From positions 310,001 to 374,000 of the forward strand of contig NZ_QKLF01000002.1 of the NCBI RefSeq assembly GCF_003224335.1: a DNA stretch of 64,000 nt. The letters are read 5' to 3'. The DNA comes from Curtobacterium sp. MCJR17_055 (lineage in GTDB: Bacteria > Actinomycetota > Actinomycetes > Actinomycetales > Microbacteriaceae). Below, piece after piece: positions 19,148 through 26,644 of the stretch. Position 1 is the stretch's first letter. Every line of letters starts with the position of its first letter. The position numbers were made by a program, and so were the translations under genes. Under the pieces are notes generated by a model. It did not search any database, was not told the origin of the DNA, and was given only the letters and a program-made list of their open reading frames with translations.

Positions 19148-19789
19148 TCACGTCGCGCAGGCAGGGTCCAGGTGCAGCCGGGTCGCCGCCCGGACGACGA
19201 CGGCAGGGACGTGTGTCGCGATGACCACGGCCGCGCCTCCGGAGGCGAACTCATCGAGGAGGTCGAGGACCATCCGTGCGTTCTCCTCGTCGAGGGCACT
19301 CGTGGGCTCGTCGGCGAGGACGACGTCCGGCTGCTTCACGAGGAGCCGCGCGAGTGCGACGCGCTGCTGCTCACCGCCGCTGAGCTCGTGCGCACGGTCG
19401 GTCGCGCGACCCGCGAGCCCCACCCGCTCCAGCGCCTCGGCGGTCCGGACTCCGCGGTGCACGCCATCCCGCCAGCGCACGCGCCCGATCTCGATGTTCG
19501 CCTGCACGGACAGGTCGGGGACGAGCCCGAAGTCCTGGAAGAGGTACCCCAGGTGGTCCCGACGGAGCAACCGCGCACGGCGCCCACTCCGCCCGGCCGT
19601 GACGCCGTCGATGCTGACGGTCCCGACGTCGAGCACGTCGATCTGCCCGATGCAGTCCAAGAGCGTCGACTTGCCGGCGCCGCTCGGACCCGTCAGTGCC
19701 AGGACCTCGCCCCGCGCGACGTCGAACGAGAGGCCTTCCCACAGGGTCCGGCCTCCGCGCTGCTTGCGGGCCTCGCGGACGGCGATCAT
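19148..19789 (-). CDS. ABC transporter ATP-binding protein of Lcn972-type bacteriocin system
   Basis: ATPase of 213 aa in the LolD/MacB branch. Walker A GPSGAGKST, Q-loop YLFQDFGLVPDLSVQANI, signature LSGGEQQRVALAR, Walker B VVLADEPTSALD and H-loop ATH are intact. The ATG overlaps the stop of the DUF1430-like membrane gene (TGATG); a GTG one codon earlier also overlaps it. In lactococcin-972 loci the ATPase and the DUF1430 membrane protein act together in export or self-protection, which is inferred here from gene order. Confidence 0.88.
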   Translation of the reverse strand: MIAVREARKQRGGRTLWEGLSFDVARGEVLALTGPSGAGKSTLLDCIGQIDVLDVGTVSIDGVTAGRSGRRARLLRRDHLGYLFQDFGLVPDLSVQANIEIGRVRWRDGVHRGVRTAEALERVGLAGRATDRAHELSGGEQQRVALARLLVKQPDVVLADEPTSALDEENARMVLDLLDEFASGGAAVVIATHVPAVVVRAATRLHLDPACAT

Positions 19790-21810
19790 CACGATCCCGT
19801 CCCTCGGAGTCGGACGACCGACCGGGATGACCGCGTCGTCACCACGACGGAGACCACGCTCACGAGCAGGACGACGAGCGCAGCGCCCACTGCTGCCGGA
19901 CCGGCAGCCTGCGCCGCGGGGTCGAGCACGGAGGCCGCGCCCGTGCCGTCCGGTCTGCGTTGCGACCAGGTGTCCAGGATGAGGACGGTGGCGATGGTCA
20001 GGAGGACTCCTTCGACCGTCAGGAGCAGCCGGTGTGTGTGGACGAACGACCTGCCGGCAGCGACGTCGGCGAAGACCGACCGTCCGTTGCGTCGCTGGTG
20101 CGCGACGACGGCGAGGCCGGCGAGCACGACCGCCACCACCGCACTGCTGACCACCGCGAGGACGCCGATGGCCACGCCGGTCGTCGCGCGGCGCTGGTGT
20201 TCCGCCGCCGCCTGCCCGACGGGCACGACGGCGCTGAACTCGTCCCGCAGGCCCGCCGCGTCGATCGCCCGGTCCGCCGCGCGCTCGGAGGTGAACACCA
20301 CGTCCCCGGTCGATAACCAGGCACCGAGCTGGTCTGCCGTGAACACGCGGGAGGGAGCGGGGACGACGACGACCACGACATCCGTGAGCCAGGACGCCGT
20401 CGATGCGTCACACGGGTACGTGTAGATCCGACGGGGAGCGAGTTCGCCACCACCGACCTCCCGCTTCTCCGTGCCCGTCGCCCCGCGGAGTTCCCACTCC
20501 GTGAGGGCCCGGACGAGCGCAGCGCGGTCGATGTCGGAGCCGGAGGGCGTCCAGACCGTGATCCGGTCCCCGGTCCCGGTGATCCGATCCCCCGCGGCGG
20601 TCCGGAGGTCCTGCCGCCGCAGGTACCCGGGGTCGACGAACAGGGCCGGCACCGTGCCACGACCGACGCCGGTCGAGACCTCGGTGGCCGCGGAGAGCAG
20701 CGCCCGGTGCTGGTCGAGTGCCGCACCCGCGACGCCCCCGATCCGGTCCCAGTACGGCTGCGTGTCCGATCCCGGGCGCGGGTCCGGCGTCACCCAGAGC
20801 TGGACGGTGTCGCCGGCGGCCCGGAGGTCCTGCGCCGCCGACGCCGACCGGGCGACCGCCGCTGCGGACGTCAGGTCGAAGACCGCCGCCACCAGCACCA
20901 CCACCGCCGGGAGCCGAGCAGCCTGTGCGCCCAGCACGAGAGCCGCGGAGGGTCGGTCACCGCGAACTGCCAGGGCGATCGGCCGTCGGGAGGCGATGAC
21001 GGTGCCGAGTGCATGGCAGGCCACGACCGGGACGAGCAGCGGCGAACAGCACACGGCGGCTGCCACGGCGAAGGTCGTCCACGTCGCGAGTCCGTTGTGT
21101 GCCCAGAGCCCCAGCGCGACGACCGGCGCCAGGAGGGCCGTGACGACGAGCGTCGTCCGGACCTCCGCGACCTCGGTGAGCACGACCGCCCAGGTGCTGC
21201 GCCCGTGCAGTCGCCGGACGACCGTCCTGCGCGGGGCGCCGACGGTGCCGACCAGGCAGAGCACGACACAGCCGAGCACCAGGGCTCCGATGAGGCCACC
21301 GGTCCCCTCTGTTCCGGCGGTGACCCCGAGCCGGGTCGCGAGGGGGACGCGCTCGGACGTCGTCTCGAACCCCGCGGCGACGAGTGCGTCGGCCGTCGCA
21401 CGTCCCGCCTGCTCGTCCCCGACGACTTCGTACGCCCCCGCCGGGTCGTACCGGTCGAGCGCGGACATGGGACGCACCGTCGTCGTGATCGAGGGGTCGA
21501 ACTCGTCGTAGCCGTCCTGGAGCCACTCCGCTCCCCGTGTCCCCGGGGCACCGGTCACGAGCGCCGTCCGCCGACTCGTCGGTGCCGAGCGATCGGCGAC
21601 CGTCCGGACGATCGTCGCGCGGTGCTCCTGAGCGACCCGCTCGAGCGATCCGGCGATCATCTCGTTCGACGTCGAGCCGGATCCCACGGCCGCCGTCACG
21701 ACGGTCGAGACTCCGACCACGCCGGTCTGGCTCAGCTGCACGCACCCGAGGAAGGCGAGCACGACGGCCAGGACCGGTGGGACCACGTACGCCATCCGCA
21801 CGCTCCGCAT
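19789..21810 (-). CDS. bacteriocin-associated integral membrane protein (DUF1430-like)
   Basis: 673-aa membrane protein. One N-terminal helix (about 8-28), an extracellular segment, a helix block around residues 185-300, a long extracellular domain (about 335-500), and C-terminal helices (about 535-565, 590-610, 635-660). Size and topology match the membrane partner encoded next to lactococcin-972 homologues (DUF1430/7-TM putative immunity family), and position between bacteriocin and ABC ATPase supports it. The start is set by AAGGAG upstream. It may be permease, immunity protein or both. Confidence 0.75.
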   Translation of the reverse strand: MRSVRMAYVVPPVLAVVLAFLGCVQLSQTGVVGVSTVVTAAVGSGSTSNEMIAGSLERVAQEHRATIVRTVADRSAPTSRRTALVTGAPGTRGAEWLQDGYDEFDPSITTTVRPMSALDRYDPAGAYEVVGDEQAGRATADALVAAGFETTSERVPLATRLGVTAGTEGTGGLIGALVLGCVVLCLVGTVGAPRRTVVRRLHGRSTWAVVLTEVAEVRTTLVVTALLAPVVALGLWAHNGLATWTTFAVAAAVCCSPLLVPVVACHALGTVIASRRPIALAVRGDRPSAALVLGAQAARLPAVVVLVAAVFDLTSAAAVARSASAAQDLRAAGDTVQLWVTPDPRPGSDTQPYWDRIGGVAGAALDQHRALLSAATEVSTGVGRGTVPALFVDPGYLRRQDLRTAAGDRITGTGDRITVWTPSGSDIDRAALVRALTEWELRGATGTEKREVGGGELAPRRIYTYPCDASTASWLTDVVVVVVPAPSRVFTADQLGAWLSTGDVVFTSERAADRAIDAAGLRDEFSAVVPVGQAAAEHQRRATTGVAIGVLAVVSSAVVAVVLAGLAVVAHQRRNGRSVFADVAAGRSFVHTHRLLLTVEGVLLTIATVLILDTWSQRRPDGTGAASVLDPAAQAAGPAAVGAALVVLLVSVVSVVVTTRSSRSVVRLRGTGS

Positions 21811-21866
21811 CACCGAGGACTCCTTCCCGAAGGGCCAGGGCAGACGCCCACTGCCGTGTCCGACGC

Positions 21867-22250
21867 TCAGCAGTTGTGGTAGTACGCCTTGTTGCCGCTG
21901 CGGGCCTTCGGCGTCGTCGCCAGCGCGTACCGGCCGCCGGGGACACCGGTGACGCGCTTGGTCTTCAGCCCGACGGCCGTCGCCCCGTGACAGCGGCGCT
22001 CGCGGATGTAGTTCGACCAGGTGTCGTCCCGGCCGACACCCCACTGCCAGAAACTGCCACCACCGCCGTCGCGCCGGGTCGCCGATCCCCTGACCTCGCC
22101 GGTGGGACCGGTGTCGTCCGTGATGACGACCCCGCCGGATCCCGGTGCGGACCCGAGGACGTCGACTGCCGACGCTCCCGCGGTCGGTACCACGACCAGC
22201 CCGGTCGCCAGCAGCAGACCGGTCACCACTGCGCTCTTCCTGTTCCCCAC
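21867..22250 (-). CDS. lactococcin 972 family bacteriocin precursor
   Basis: 127-aa secreted precursor, GTG start after GAGAGGAGAC. A Sec signal peptide (residues 1-28, ending GASA) precedes a glycine-rich spacer. The C-terminal Lcn972 domain has the family pattern GGSFWQWGVG, DTWSNYIRERRCHGATAVG and the terminal GNKAYYHNC. Tryptophans 68, 70 and 78 are conserved in type, and C87 and C127 could form a disulfide. Family members bind lipid II and block septum formation. The spacer makes the mature protein longer than the 66-residue lactococcal peptide. Confidence 0.9.
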   Translation of the reverse strand: MGNRKSAVVTGLLLATGLVVVPTAGASAVDVLGSAPGSGGVVITDDTGPTGEVRGSATRRDGGGGSFWQWGVGRDDTWSNYIRERRCHGATAVGLKTKRVTGVPGGRYALATTPKARSGNKAYYHNC

Positions 22251-22267
22251 GTGTGTCTCCTCTCATG

Positions 22268-22289
22268 CCCCGCTCGGGGCTCAGCGGGG
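22268..22289 (-). promoter_or_regulatory. 5' leader hairpin of the bacteriocin gene
   Basis: CCCCGC (22268-22273) can pair with GCGGGG (22284-22289), while CCCCG can alternatively pair with CGGGG (22275-22279). The two stems are mutually exclusive and lie just upstream of the bacteriocin ribosome site. A regulatory role is speculative. Confidence 0.3.
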
Positions 22290-22643
22290 AGCGTGACAGT
22301 CGTGGACGGCGGCAGCCGAGAATGTTGCATACCGCCCAGCCGACGCCGTGGTCTCAGCCCGAGCTCGACGTCCAGTTCACGTCACGCAGGCGGCGCAGGT
22401 GCAGCGGAGGCATGGCATGGCATGGCATGGGCGGAGTCGGCGAGTACAGGTATGGTCGTCAGTGCAGACCCCCTCCGCACATGCGGGCCCAGGGGGTCTC
22501 GCTGCGTTCGGGTCAGATCGTCAGGGGACACCGCAACGGAGCACGCTCGGCGAGGGACTTGTCGTACCGATGCCACGCGAACTCGTTGCCCGGCTCCGTG
22601 CATCATCTGGGCGGCGCGGTCGACGACGACGATCCTGACGTGC
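22290..22643. other. stretch without a convincing gene
   Basis: Upstream of the bacteriocin gene. The minus strand has a possible AT-richer promoter patch near 22320-22335 (TATGCAACATTCT). Short open frames on both strands lack ribosome sites and consistent codon bias. One minus-strand fragment reads NEFAWHRYDKSLAERAPL and ends at a stop near 22520, which looks like the remnant of a decayed gene rather than a live one. Confidence 0.4.
22411..22430. repeat. CATGG pentamer, four tandem copies
   Basis: Exact fourfold tandem CATGG. Five-base slippage here would shift any frame crossing it. It lies in the decayed region next to the bacteriocin operon. Confidence 0.8.
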
Positions 22644-22709
22644 TCAGGCGGCAGCCCAGCGCCCATCGTATGGGGCGCCGGTCACCCACGGCCGGTCTTC
22701 GGAGGCCAT
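22644..22709 (-). other. 21-aa remnant following the antitoxin-like pseudogene
   Basis: Short frame MASEDRPWVTGAPYDGR..., starting six bases after the pseudogene stop with a purine-rich GAAGAGAC before it. It sits where a toxin partner would begin but ends after 21 residues, so the partner gene seems truncated. No family can be named. Confidence 0.25.
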
Positions 22710-22714
22710 GTCTC

Positions 22715-22929
22715 TTCAGCGGTCAGCAGTCGACGGGTGCGCGCGCCGAACCTCGGCCGCCATCTCGTCGAACGTGAGCTCACCACGGATCCATCGGTCC
22801 TGAGCGGCGTGCGTGACGTCGGACGCGCGGCCGCCCTCGAGGGCGGCCGACGTACGGGTCTCGTCGACGATCTACTGACGGAACACGCTCCGCCCCAGTG
22901 AGCTGCGTGGTCTTGGTCGTGGTGGCCAT
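22715..22929 (-). pseudogene. frameshifted VbhA-like antitoxin gene
   Basis: A good start (GGGGAGG six bases before ATG 22929) opens frame MATTTKTTQLTGAER, but the family-like remainder continues in another frame after an in-frame TAG near 22871: IVDETRTSAALEGGRASD then RWIRGELTFDEMAAEVRRAH. The order ALEG...S...RW..GELT.DE...E.R resembles the VbhA-type antitoxin fold that pairs with Fic toxins. One indel plus the TAG separate start and domain, so the gene should be dead. No Fic motif (HPFxxGNGR) is found next to it. Confidence 0.55.
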
Positions 22930-23350
22930 CGGGTCCTCCCCAGTCGTTCCCTGGTTCTACCCGGGCCACTGCAAGAACGGTAGGTCAGGGGTTCTGACTG
23001 GAACTGTTCTGACGGTGAGTTTCGAAGGAACCGCGTCCCCGGATTCGCCAGGGCCGTCGACGACGTAGGCGATCCTGTCAGAAACGATCGTCAGTGAGGG
23101 CGGCAGCGGTCGATGGTTCAGAACAACAGGACAACTCGACGATCGACTCGAAAGGTCACGAAACCCCCCGTTCGGGGGTCCGGGCCCGGCGCATGCTCTT
23201 CGTACGGTGGGGATCCCCACCAACCGTGAGCAGCAGCCCGCGGCTGGCCCCTTCTCGGACGCGAGGTGGAGGAACCGAAGCCGATCGCCGTAGACCCTGC
23301 ACCGAGGAAAACGCTCGGTCCAGCCAGAGAACCCCGCCCTAGGAGCAACC
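22930..23350. other. intergenic stretch, no gene seen
   Basis: Contains two direct copies of GTTCTGAC (22991-22998 and 23006-23013), a hairpin near 23164, and a perfect 16-bp palindrome GGTGGGGATCCCCACC (23206-23221) about 130 bases before the next gene. No coding frame has support. Base composition is less GC-rich than neighbours. Confidence 0.4.
23161..23178 (-). terminator. intrinsic terminator-like hairpin
   Basis: Read on the minus strand, CCCCCG-AA-CGGGGG is followed by a short T run (GTTT). No live gene lies just upstream on that strand, so it may be a leftover. Confidence 0.4.
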
Positions 23351-23587
23351 ATGCCCGACCTGTTCCCGCTCGATCCCGCCGCCGCCCTCGCCAGCTACCT
23401 GTACTACGTCCTCGCCTGCGTGAGCGCATTCGTCATGTTCGGCGCCGCGTCCCTGTTCCTCAAGGGTGCACGGGCGGCGCGGGCGCACGACCTGGCCCGG
23501 CGCGCGCTGTCCGCAGCCTGGCCCTTCTCCTGGCCGCGACGCTCGCAGAACGAGGGCACATACCGGAACTCCATGACGGACCCGTGA
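23351..23587 (+). CDS. small membrane protein, 78 aa
   Basis: Unrecognised. ATG preceded by TAGGAGC. One strong membrane helix (residues about 14-37, YLYYVLACVSAFVMFGAASLFL) is followed by a basic amphipathic stretch with alternating Ala and Arg (KGARAARAHDLARRAL) and a short tail. Single-pass topology with a cytosolic C-terminus is likely. Neighbours are decayed, so this may be a recent survivor of an accessory segment. Confidence 0.6.
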   Translation: MPDLFPLDPAAALASYLYYVLACVSAFVMFGAASLFLKGARAARAHDLARRALSAAWPFSWPRRSQNEGTYRNSMTDP

Positions 23588-23645
23588 CCGGGCTACGGTC
23601 CGAGTGACGGACATGTGGCCACTTCGGCCGTGAGGAGACACGCTC

Positions 23646-24047
23646 ATGATTTTCACGAGACCCTGGACCAGCCCCACTCGTCAACGCGAGGTTGCGGCAA
23701 TCTGTGAGGACTTGGTCCCGGTGTTCCGGAAGAGGGGCGCGGATGAGACCGCGTCCTACCTCAGGGAACGCGCGGCCTTGTTGGGAAACGAGCCGACTGA
23801 TGATGCTGCCCGCCGAGCCTTCGTGCAGTTGTTCGAACTCGCTTCGGCAGGTAGGGGTGGCCCCTCCGATGAGCCGGTGATGAACGACGACCGGTCGATC
23901 GACTGGGAAGCCTCTGCGGCGATGGTCCGGGCGATGGACGCTCTCGGAGAAGCAACTGCATCCACGTATCGACGATCGCGGTCCTTGAGGTGGGTGGATC
24001 AGAAGGGCAGCGGCTCTCCCCCCAGACGGCGATGCCAGCGTTGTTGA
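23646..24047 (+). CDS. hypothetical protein with a chimeric C-terminus
   Basis: 133-aa frame with GAGGAGAC before the ATG. Residues 1 to about 110 look like a genuine helical cytosolic protein (REVAAICEDLVPVFRKRG, AARRAFVQLFELASAGRGG). The last 25 residues (RRSRSLRWVDQKGSGSPPRR) are arginine-rich and run into sequence that, on the other strand, encodes a truncated short-chain dehydrogenase. The natural C-terminus has probably been replaced at a recombination junction near 23960-23990. Family unknown. Confidence 0.5.
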   Translation: MIFTRPWTSPTRQREVAAICEDLVPVFRKRGADETASYLRERAALLGNEPTDDAARRAFVQLFELASAGRGGPSDEPVMNDDRSIDWEASAAMVRAMDALGEATASTYRRSRSLRWVDQKGSGSPPRRRCQRC

Positions 24048-24231
24048 CCAGCACGTCGAGTCCGCCGACCGCGTCGACGTGGGCGAAGGCCGCGGCGACC
24101 AAGTCGTCGTCGCGGACGTCGAGCTGGACCGAGCGGGCGCCGATCCAGACGGTGTGGCCCGCCTCGACGAGCTGACGGGCGGTTTCCTTAACGAGGCCGC
24201 GGGTGGCCCCGGTGATGAGTGTCGTTGTCAT
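23985..24231 (-). pseudogene. truncated short-chain dehydrogenase
   Basis: The N-terminal third of a classical SDR: LITGATRGLVKETARQLVEAG (cofactor loop), VQLDVRDDDLVAAAF and DVLVNNAGIAVWGE. The segment between WIGARS and VQLDV is about a dozen residues shorter than in typical SDRs, indicating an internal deletion. After NNAGIAVWGE the similarity stops, losing the Ser-Tyr-Lys catalytic half. It runs into the opposing hypothetical gene. Non-functional. Confidence 0.75.
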
Positions 24232-24301
24232 GGGTCCAGCGTCGTGCTCGGCGACGACCGCAGGGAGTCGACCCGTTGTCGTAGGACCGGCAGGGCCAGG
24301 G

Positions 24302-25174
24302 TCAGGCAGACCAGCGAGCGCCGAGCGCCTCGTGCACCGCTCTGACCGTCGGCACGTAGTGGCGGCGGTTCGACATCCGGACGTCCCGCAGTCCGGGCAG
24401 TTCGAGCAGCACGCGCAGGTCGCCGTCGACGATCCGAGTCGACTCGTACAGGTGCAGCGTCTCGAGAGCGGTCAATCCCCGGAGTGGGTCGAGGGTCGGG
24501 AAGTCGCCGCAGTTCGAGGCATTGAGATGACGGAGCCGTGTCAGACCGGCCACGGGGTCCAGGTCCGGGATCTTCCGGTTGCTCTCGAGGTTCAACTCCC
24601 GCAGGTTTGCCGCGAGCCCGCGGACTCCGCTGACGTCGCTGAGTCGTCGGGCGATGACCACGGTCAGGTCGTCCAACCCGATCAGTGCCTCCACCCCGTG
24701 CAATGACCGGAGGCTCGGCCAGTCGTCGAGACGAAGCTTGCGGAGCGAGGTCATCGCGGAGAGCGGCTGCAGGTCGTCCGCTGAGTAGTGCCCCGCGTAC
24801 AGGTCGTCGAGCGGCGCCGCGTTCGTGACCCCGCCGTCGAGGTACTTCCAGAAGGCGACGGCCAACCGGCGCAGCCGCGGGAACGCCGCGAGGTCGATCC
24901 GTACCTTCAACCCGGCGTGCAGGTGGAGGAACTCCAGATCGTGCAGCGTCCCGAGCGCCGAGACGTCGTCCACGTGCCGAGCGATCATGAAGAAGCGCCG
25001 GAGCGGGAGGTCCCGGACGAACTCGATGTGCGTGTCGGGGAACCCCGCGCCGATGCTGAGGCCTTGCACCTTGCCGGACGTCACGAGCTTGCCGATCTTC
25101 GGGTCCCACGGACCCCGAAGCACGGCGTCTTCGCCGGGCCCGAACGGGCTCGGACGGATCGTGTACGACTTCAC
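24302..25174 (-). CDS. leucine-rich repeat protein
   Basis: 290 aa with about seven irregular leucine-rich repeats between residues 75 and 270, for example LRKLRLDDWPSLRSLHGVE, LRELNLESNRKIPDLDPV and LRHLNASNCGDFPTLDPLRG. No signal peptide is present, so it is probably intracellular and used for protein binding. GTG 25174 is chosen because GAGGT lies seven bases before it; an in-frame ATG at 25225 lacks a ribosome site. Flanks are an SDR pseudogene and a small membrane protein gene. Partner unknown. Confidence 0.75.
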   Translation of the reverse strand: MKSYTIRPSPFGPGEDAVLRGPWDPKIGKLVTSGKVQGLSIGAGFPDTHIEFVRDLPLRRFFMIARHVDDVSALGTLHDLEFLHLHAGLKVRIDLAAFPRLRRLAVAFWKYLDGGVTNAAPLDDLYAGHYSADDLQPLSAMTSLRKLRLDDWPSLRSLHGVEALIGLDDLTVVIARRLSDVSGVRGLAANLRELNLESNRKIPDLDPVAGLTRLRHLNASNCGDFPTLDPLRGLTALETLHLYESTRIVDGDLRVLLELPGLRDVRMSNRRHYVPTVRAVHEALGARWSA

Positions 25175-25252
25175 GGTGCTGACCTCGGGTGTTCGGGCGG
25201 CGGGAGACGCTGCTGATCCTCCCATCGGTGGACCAGCAGGGCCAGGTCGTCG

Positions 25253-25489
25253 TCATCCCTGCGCGGCCGCCCACTCGTCCGTCCGCTTGGTCCTGGTCGC
25301 CTCGTCCGTGCCCGGACGCCCGTACAGGTCGAGGATCCCGTACACGGCGGTCAGGAAGCCGACGGAGGCCATCAACGGCAGGACGGCGAACTCCCAGACG
25401 GCGTCCCAACCGGAGGCAGCGTCGACTTGGTACTGCTGGACCACGGTGACCGCGAACAGGGCCGCGACGATGATGTCGTACACCGACAT
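25253..25489 (-). CDS. small membrane protein, 78 aa
   Basis: Unrecognised two-helix protein: MSVYDIIVAALFAVTVVQQY and EFAVLPLMASVGFLTAVYGI are the likely membrane segments, with a charged C-terminal tail (DEATRTKRTDEW). The start was put at ATG 25489, where the hydrophobic segment begins; 33 upstream in-frame residues look non-coding. It lies 79 bases ahead of the leucine-rich-repeat gene on the same strand and could share its transcript. Confidence 0.55.
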   Translation of the reverse strand: MSVYDIIVAALFAVTVVQQYQVDAASGWDAVWEFAVLPLMASVGFLTAVYGILDLYGRPGTDEATRTKRTDEWAAAQG

Positions 25490-25612
25490 GTCGCGGGGCG
25501 CCGACGGAACGGGCGCCGGCGCCGATCGGGTACCGTCAGCATGCGGACCCGCCCCACACACGTGGACAAGCGGGTCTTGCCGTTCCACCAGCGCAGGTCA
25601 GACCGCCTCGGT

Positions 25613-26593
25613 TCAGACGACGAGGGGCCGCGCGACCGCCACCTCGTCGTTGTCGACGAGCCAGCGCACCGCGTCGAGCACCGTCTCCTCCGCGGTGTAC
25701 CGCGGGGCGTAGCCGAGCAGCCGCCGTGCCTTGTCGATGCTGAACACGTGGCTCCGGGACAGGTGCTCCCAGCTCGCGTCGGCGTGCTCGGCCGGCACCA
25801 CCTTCCGGAACCGGTCCCAGGTGACGGACTCGAGCCGGGCCTCCTGGCCGAACCAGGACGCCGCGAGCGCCGCGTACCCGCGTGCCGTGAGCGCGGTCGG
25901 GGCGACGACGGTGAAGTCCTCGCCGGCGGCGGCGTCCCGGTGCTCGACGGCCAGTTCGAAGGCCTGGGCGACGTCGTCGGCGTGCACGTGGTGCATCGAC
26001 TCGGCTCCGAGTCCGGGGACGAGCAGGGGTTCGCCGGCGGACAGTTTCTGCCAGACCGTGGGGTCGAGGTTGCCGACGGGGCCGATCGGTGCCCAGCCCG
26101 GGCCGCTGATGTGGCCGGGGTGCAGCGAGGTCGTCACGACACCCCCATCGGCGGTCTCCTCCTTGAGCAGTCGGGCGATGGCGTCCTTCCCGATGCCGTA
26201 CTCGCCGACGGGCGGGGTCGCGTTGTCCTCGGTGACCGGCAGCACGGCACTCGGTCCGGCGCGCCAGATCGACCCGCAGTGGACCAGGTGCGCGTCGGTC
26301 CCGCGGAGTGCCGCGACCAGTGCCGCGGCGGACTCGACCGTGAAGCAGACGAGGTCGATGACGACGTCCGGCCGGAGCGCCACGACCCGGTTGCCGAACG
26401 TGCCGTCGCGGTCCTCCTGCTCGCGGTCGGCGGTGACCTGCTCGACGTGCTGCCACTCCGGTGCGTCGACATAGGCCGACCGGCTGCCGCGACTGATGGT
26501 CACGACGTCGTGTCCGGCACGCACCAGGCGCGGGACGAGGAAGGAGCCGATGTGGCCGGTCGCGCCGATGACGACGATGCGCTTGCTGTCCAT
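25613..26593 (-). CDS. NAD(P)-dependent epimerase/dehydratase family protein
   Basis: Extended SDR-like protein of 326 aa. Rossmann motif IVVIGATGHIGSFLVPRLVRAG at the N-terminus. LVHCGSIW and EYGIGKDAIARLL occupy the Ser and Tyr-x3-Lys positions (Y-G-I-G-K), and HPGHISGPGW follows. It resembles atypical epimerases acting on nucleotide sugars or isoflavone-reductase-like substrates. Divergent from an aldo/keto reductase 51 bases away, so both may share a promoter region. Confidence 0.83.
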   Translation of the reverse strand: MDSKRIVVIGATGHIGSFLVPRLVRAGHDVVTISRGSRSAYVDAPEWQHVEQVTADREQEDRDGTFGNRVVALRPDVVIDLVCFTVESAAALVAALRGTDAHLVHCGSIWRAGPSAVLPVTEDNATPPVGEYGIGKDAIARLLKEETADGGVVTTSLHPGHISGPGWAPIGPVGNLDPTVWQKLSAGEPLLVPGLGAESMHHVHADDVAQAFELAVEHRDAAAGEDFTVVAPTALTARGYAALAASWFGQEARLESVTWDRFRKVVPAEHADASWEHLSRSHVFSIDKARRLLGYAPRYTAEETVLDAVRWLVDNDEVAVARPLVV

Positions 26594-26644
26594 GCCGTCA
26601 CCGTACGCGCGGGCCCTCGGCGAGCAGGGGCTACCGTCGTGGGC

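Noticed and set aside
22411..22430. CATGG repeats considered as a CRISPR array
   Set aside because: Units are five bases with no spacers; simple tandem repeat.
22382..22666. 94-aa minus-strand frame beginning MGAGLPPEHVRIVVVDRAA
   Set aside because: No ribosome site, crosses the CATGG repeat and appears to be one of several frames of a decayed gene.
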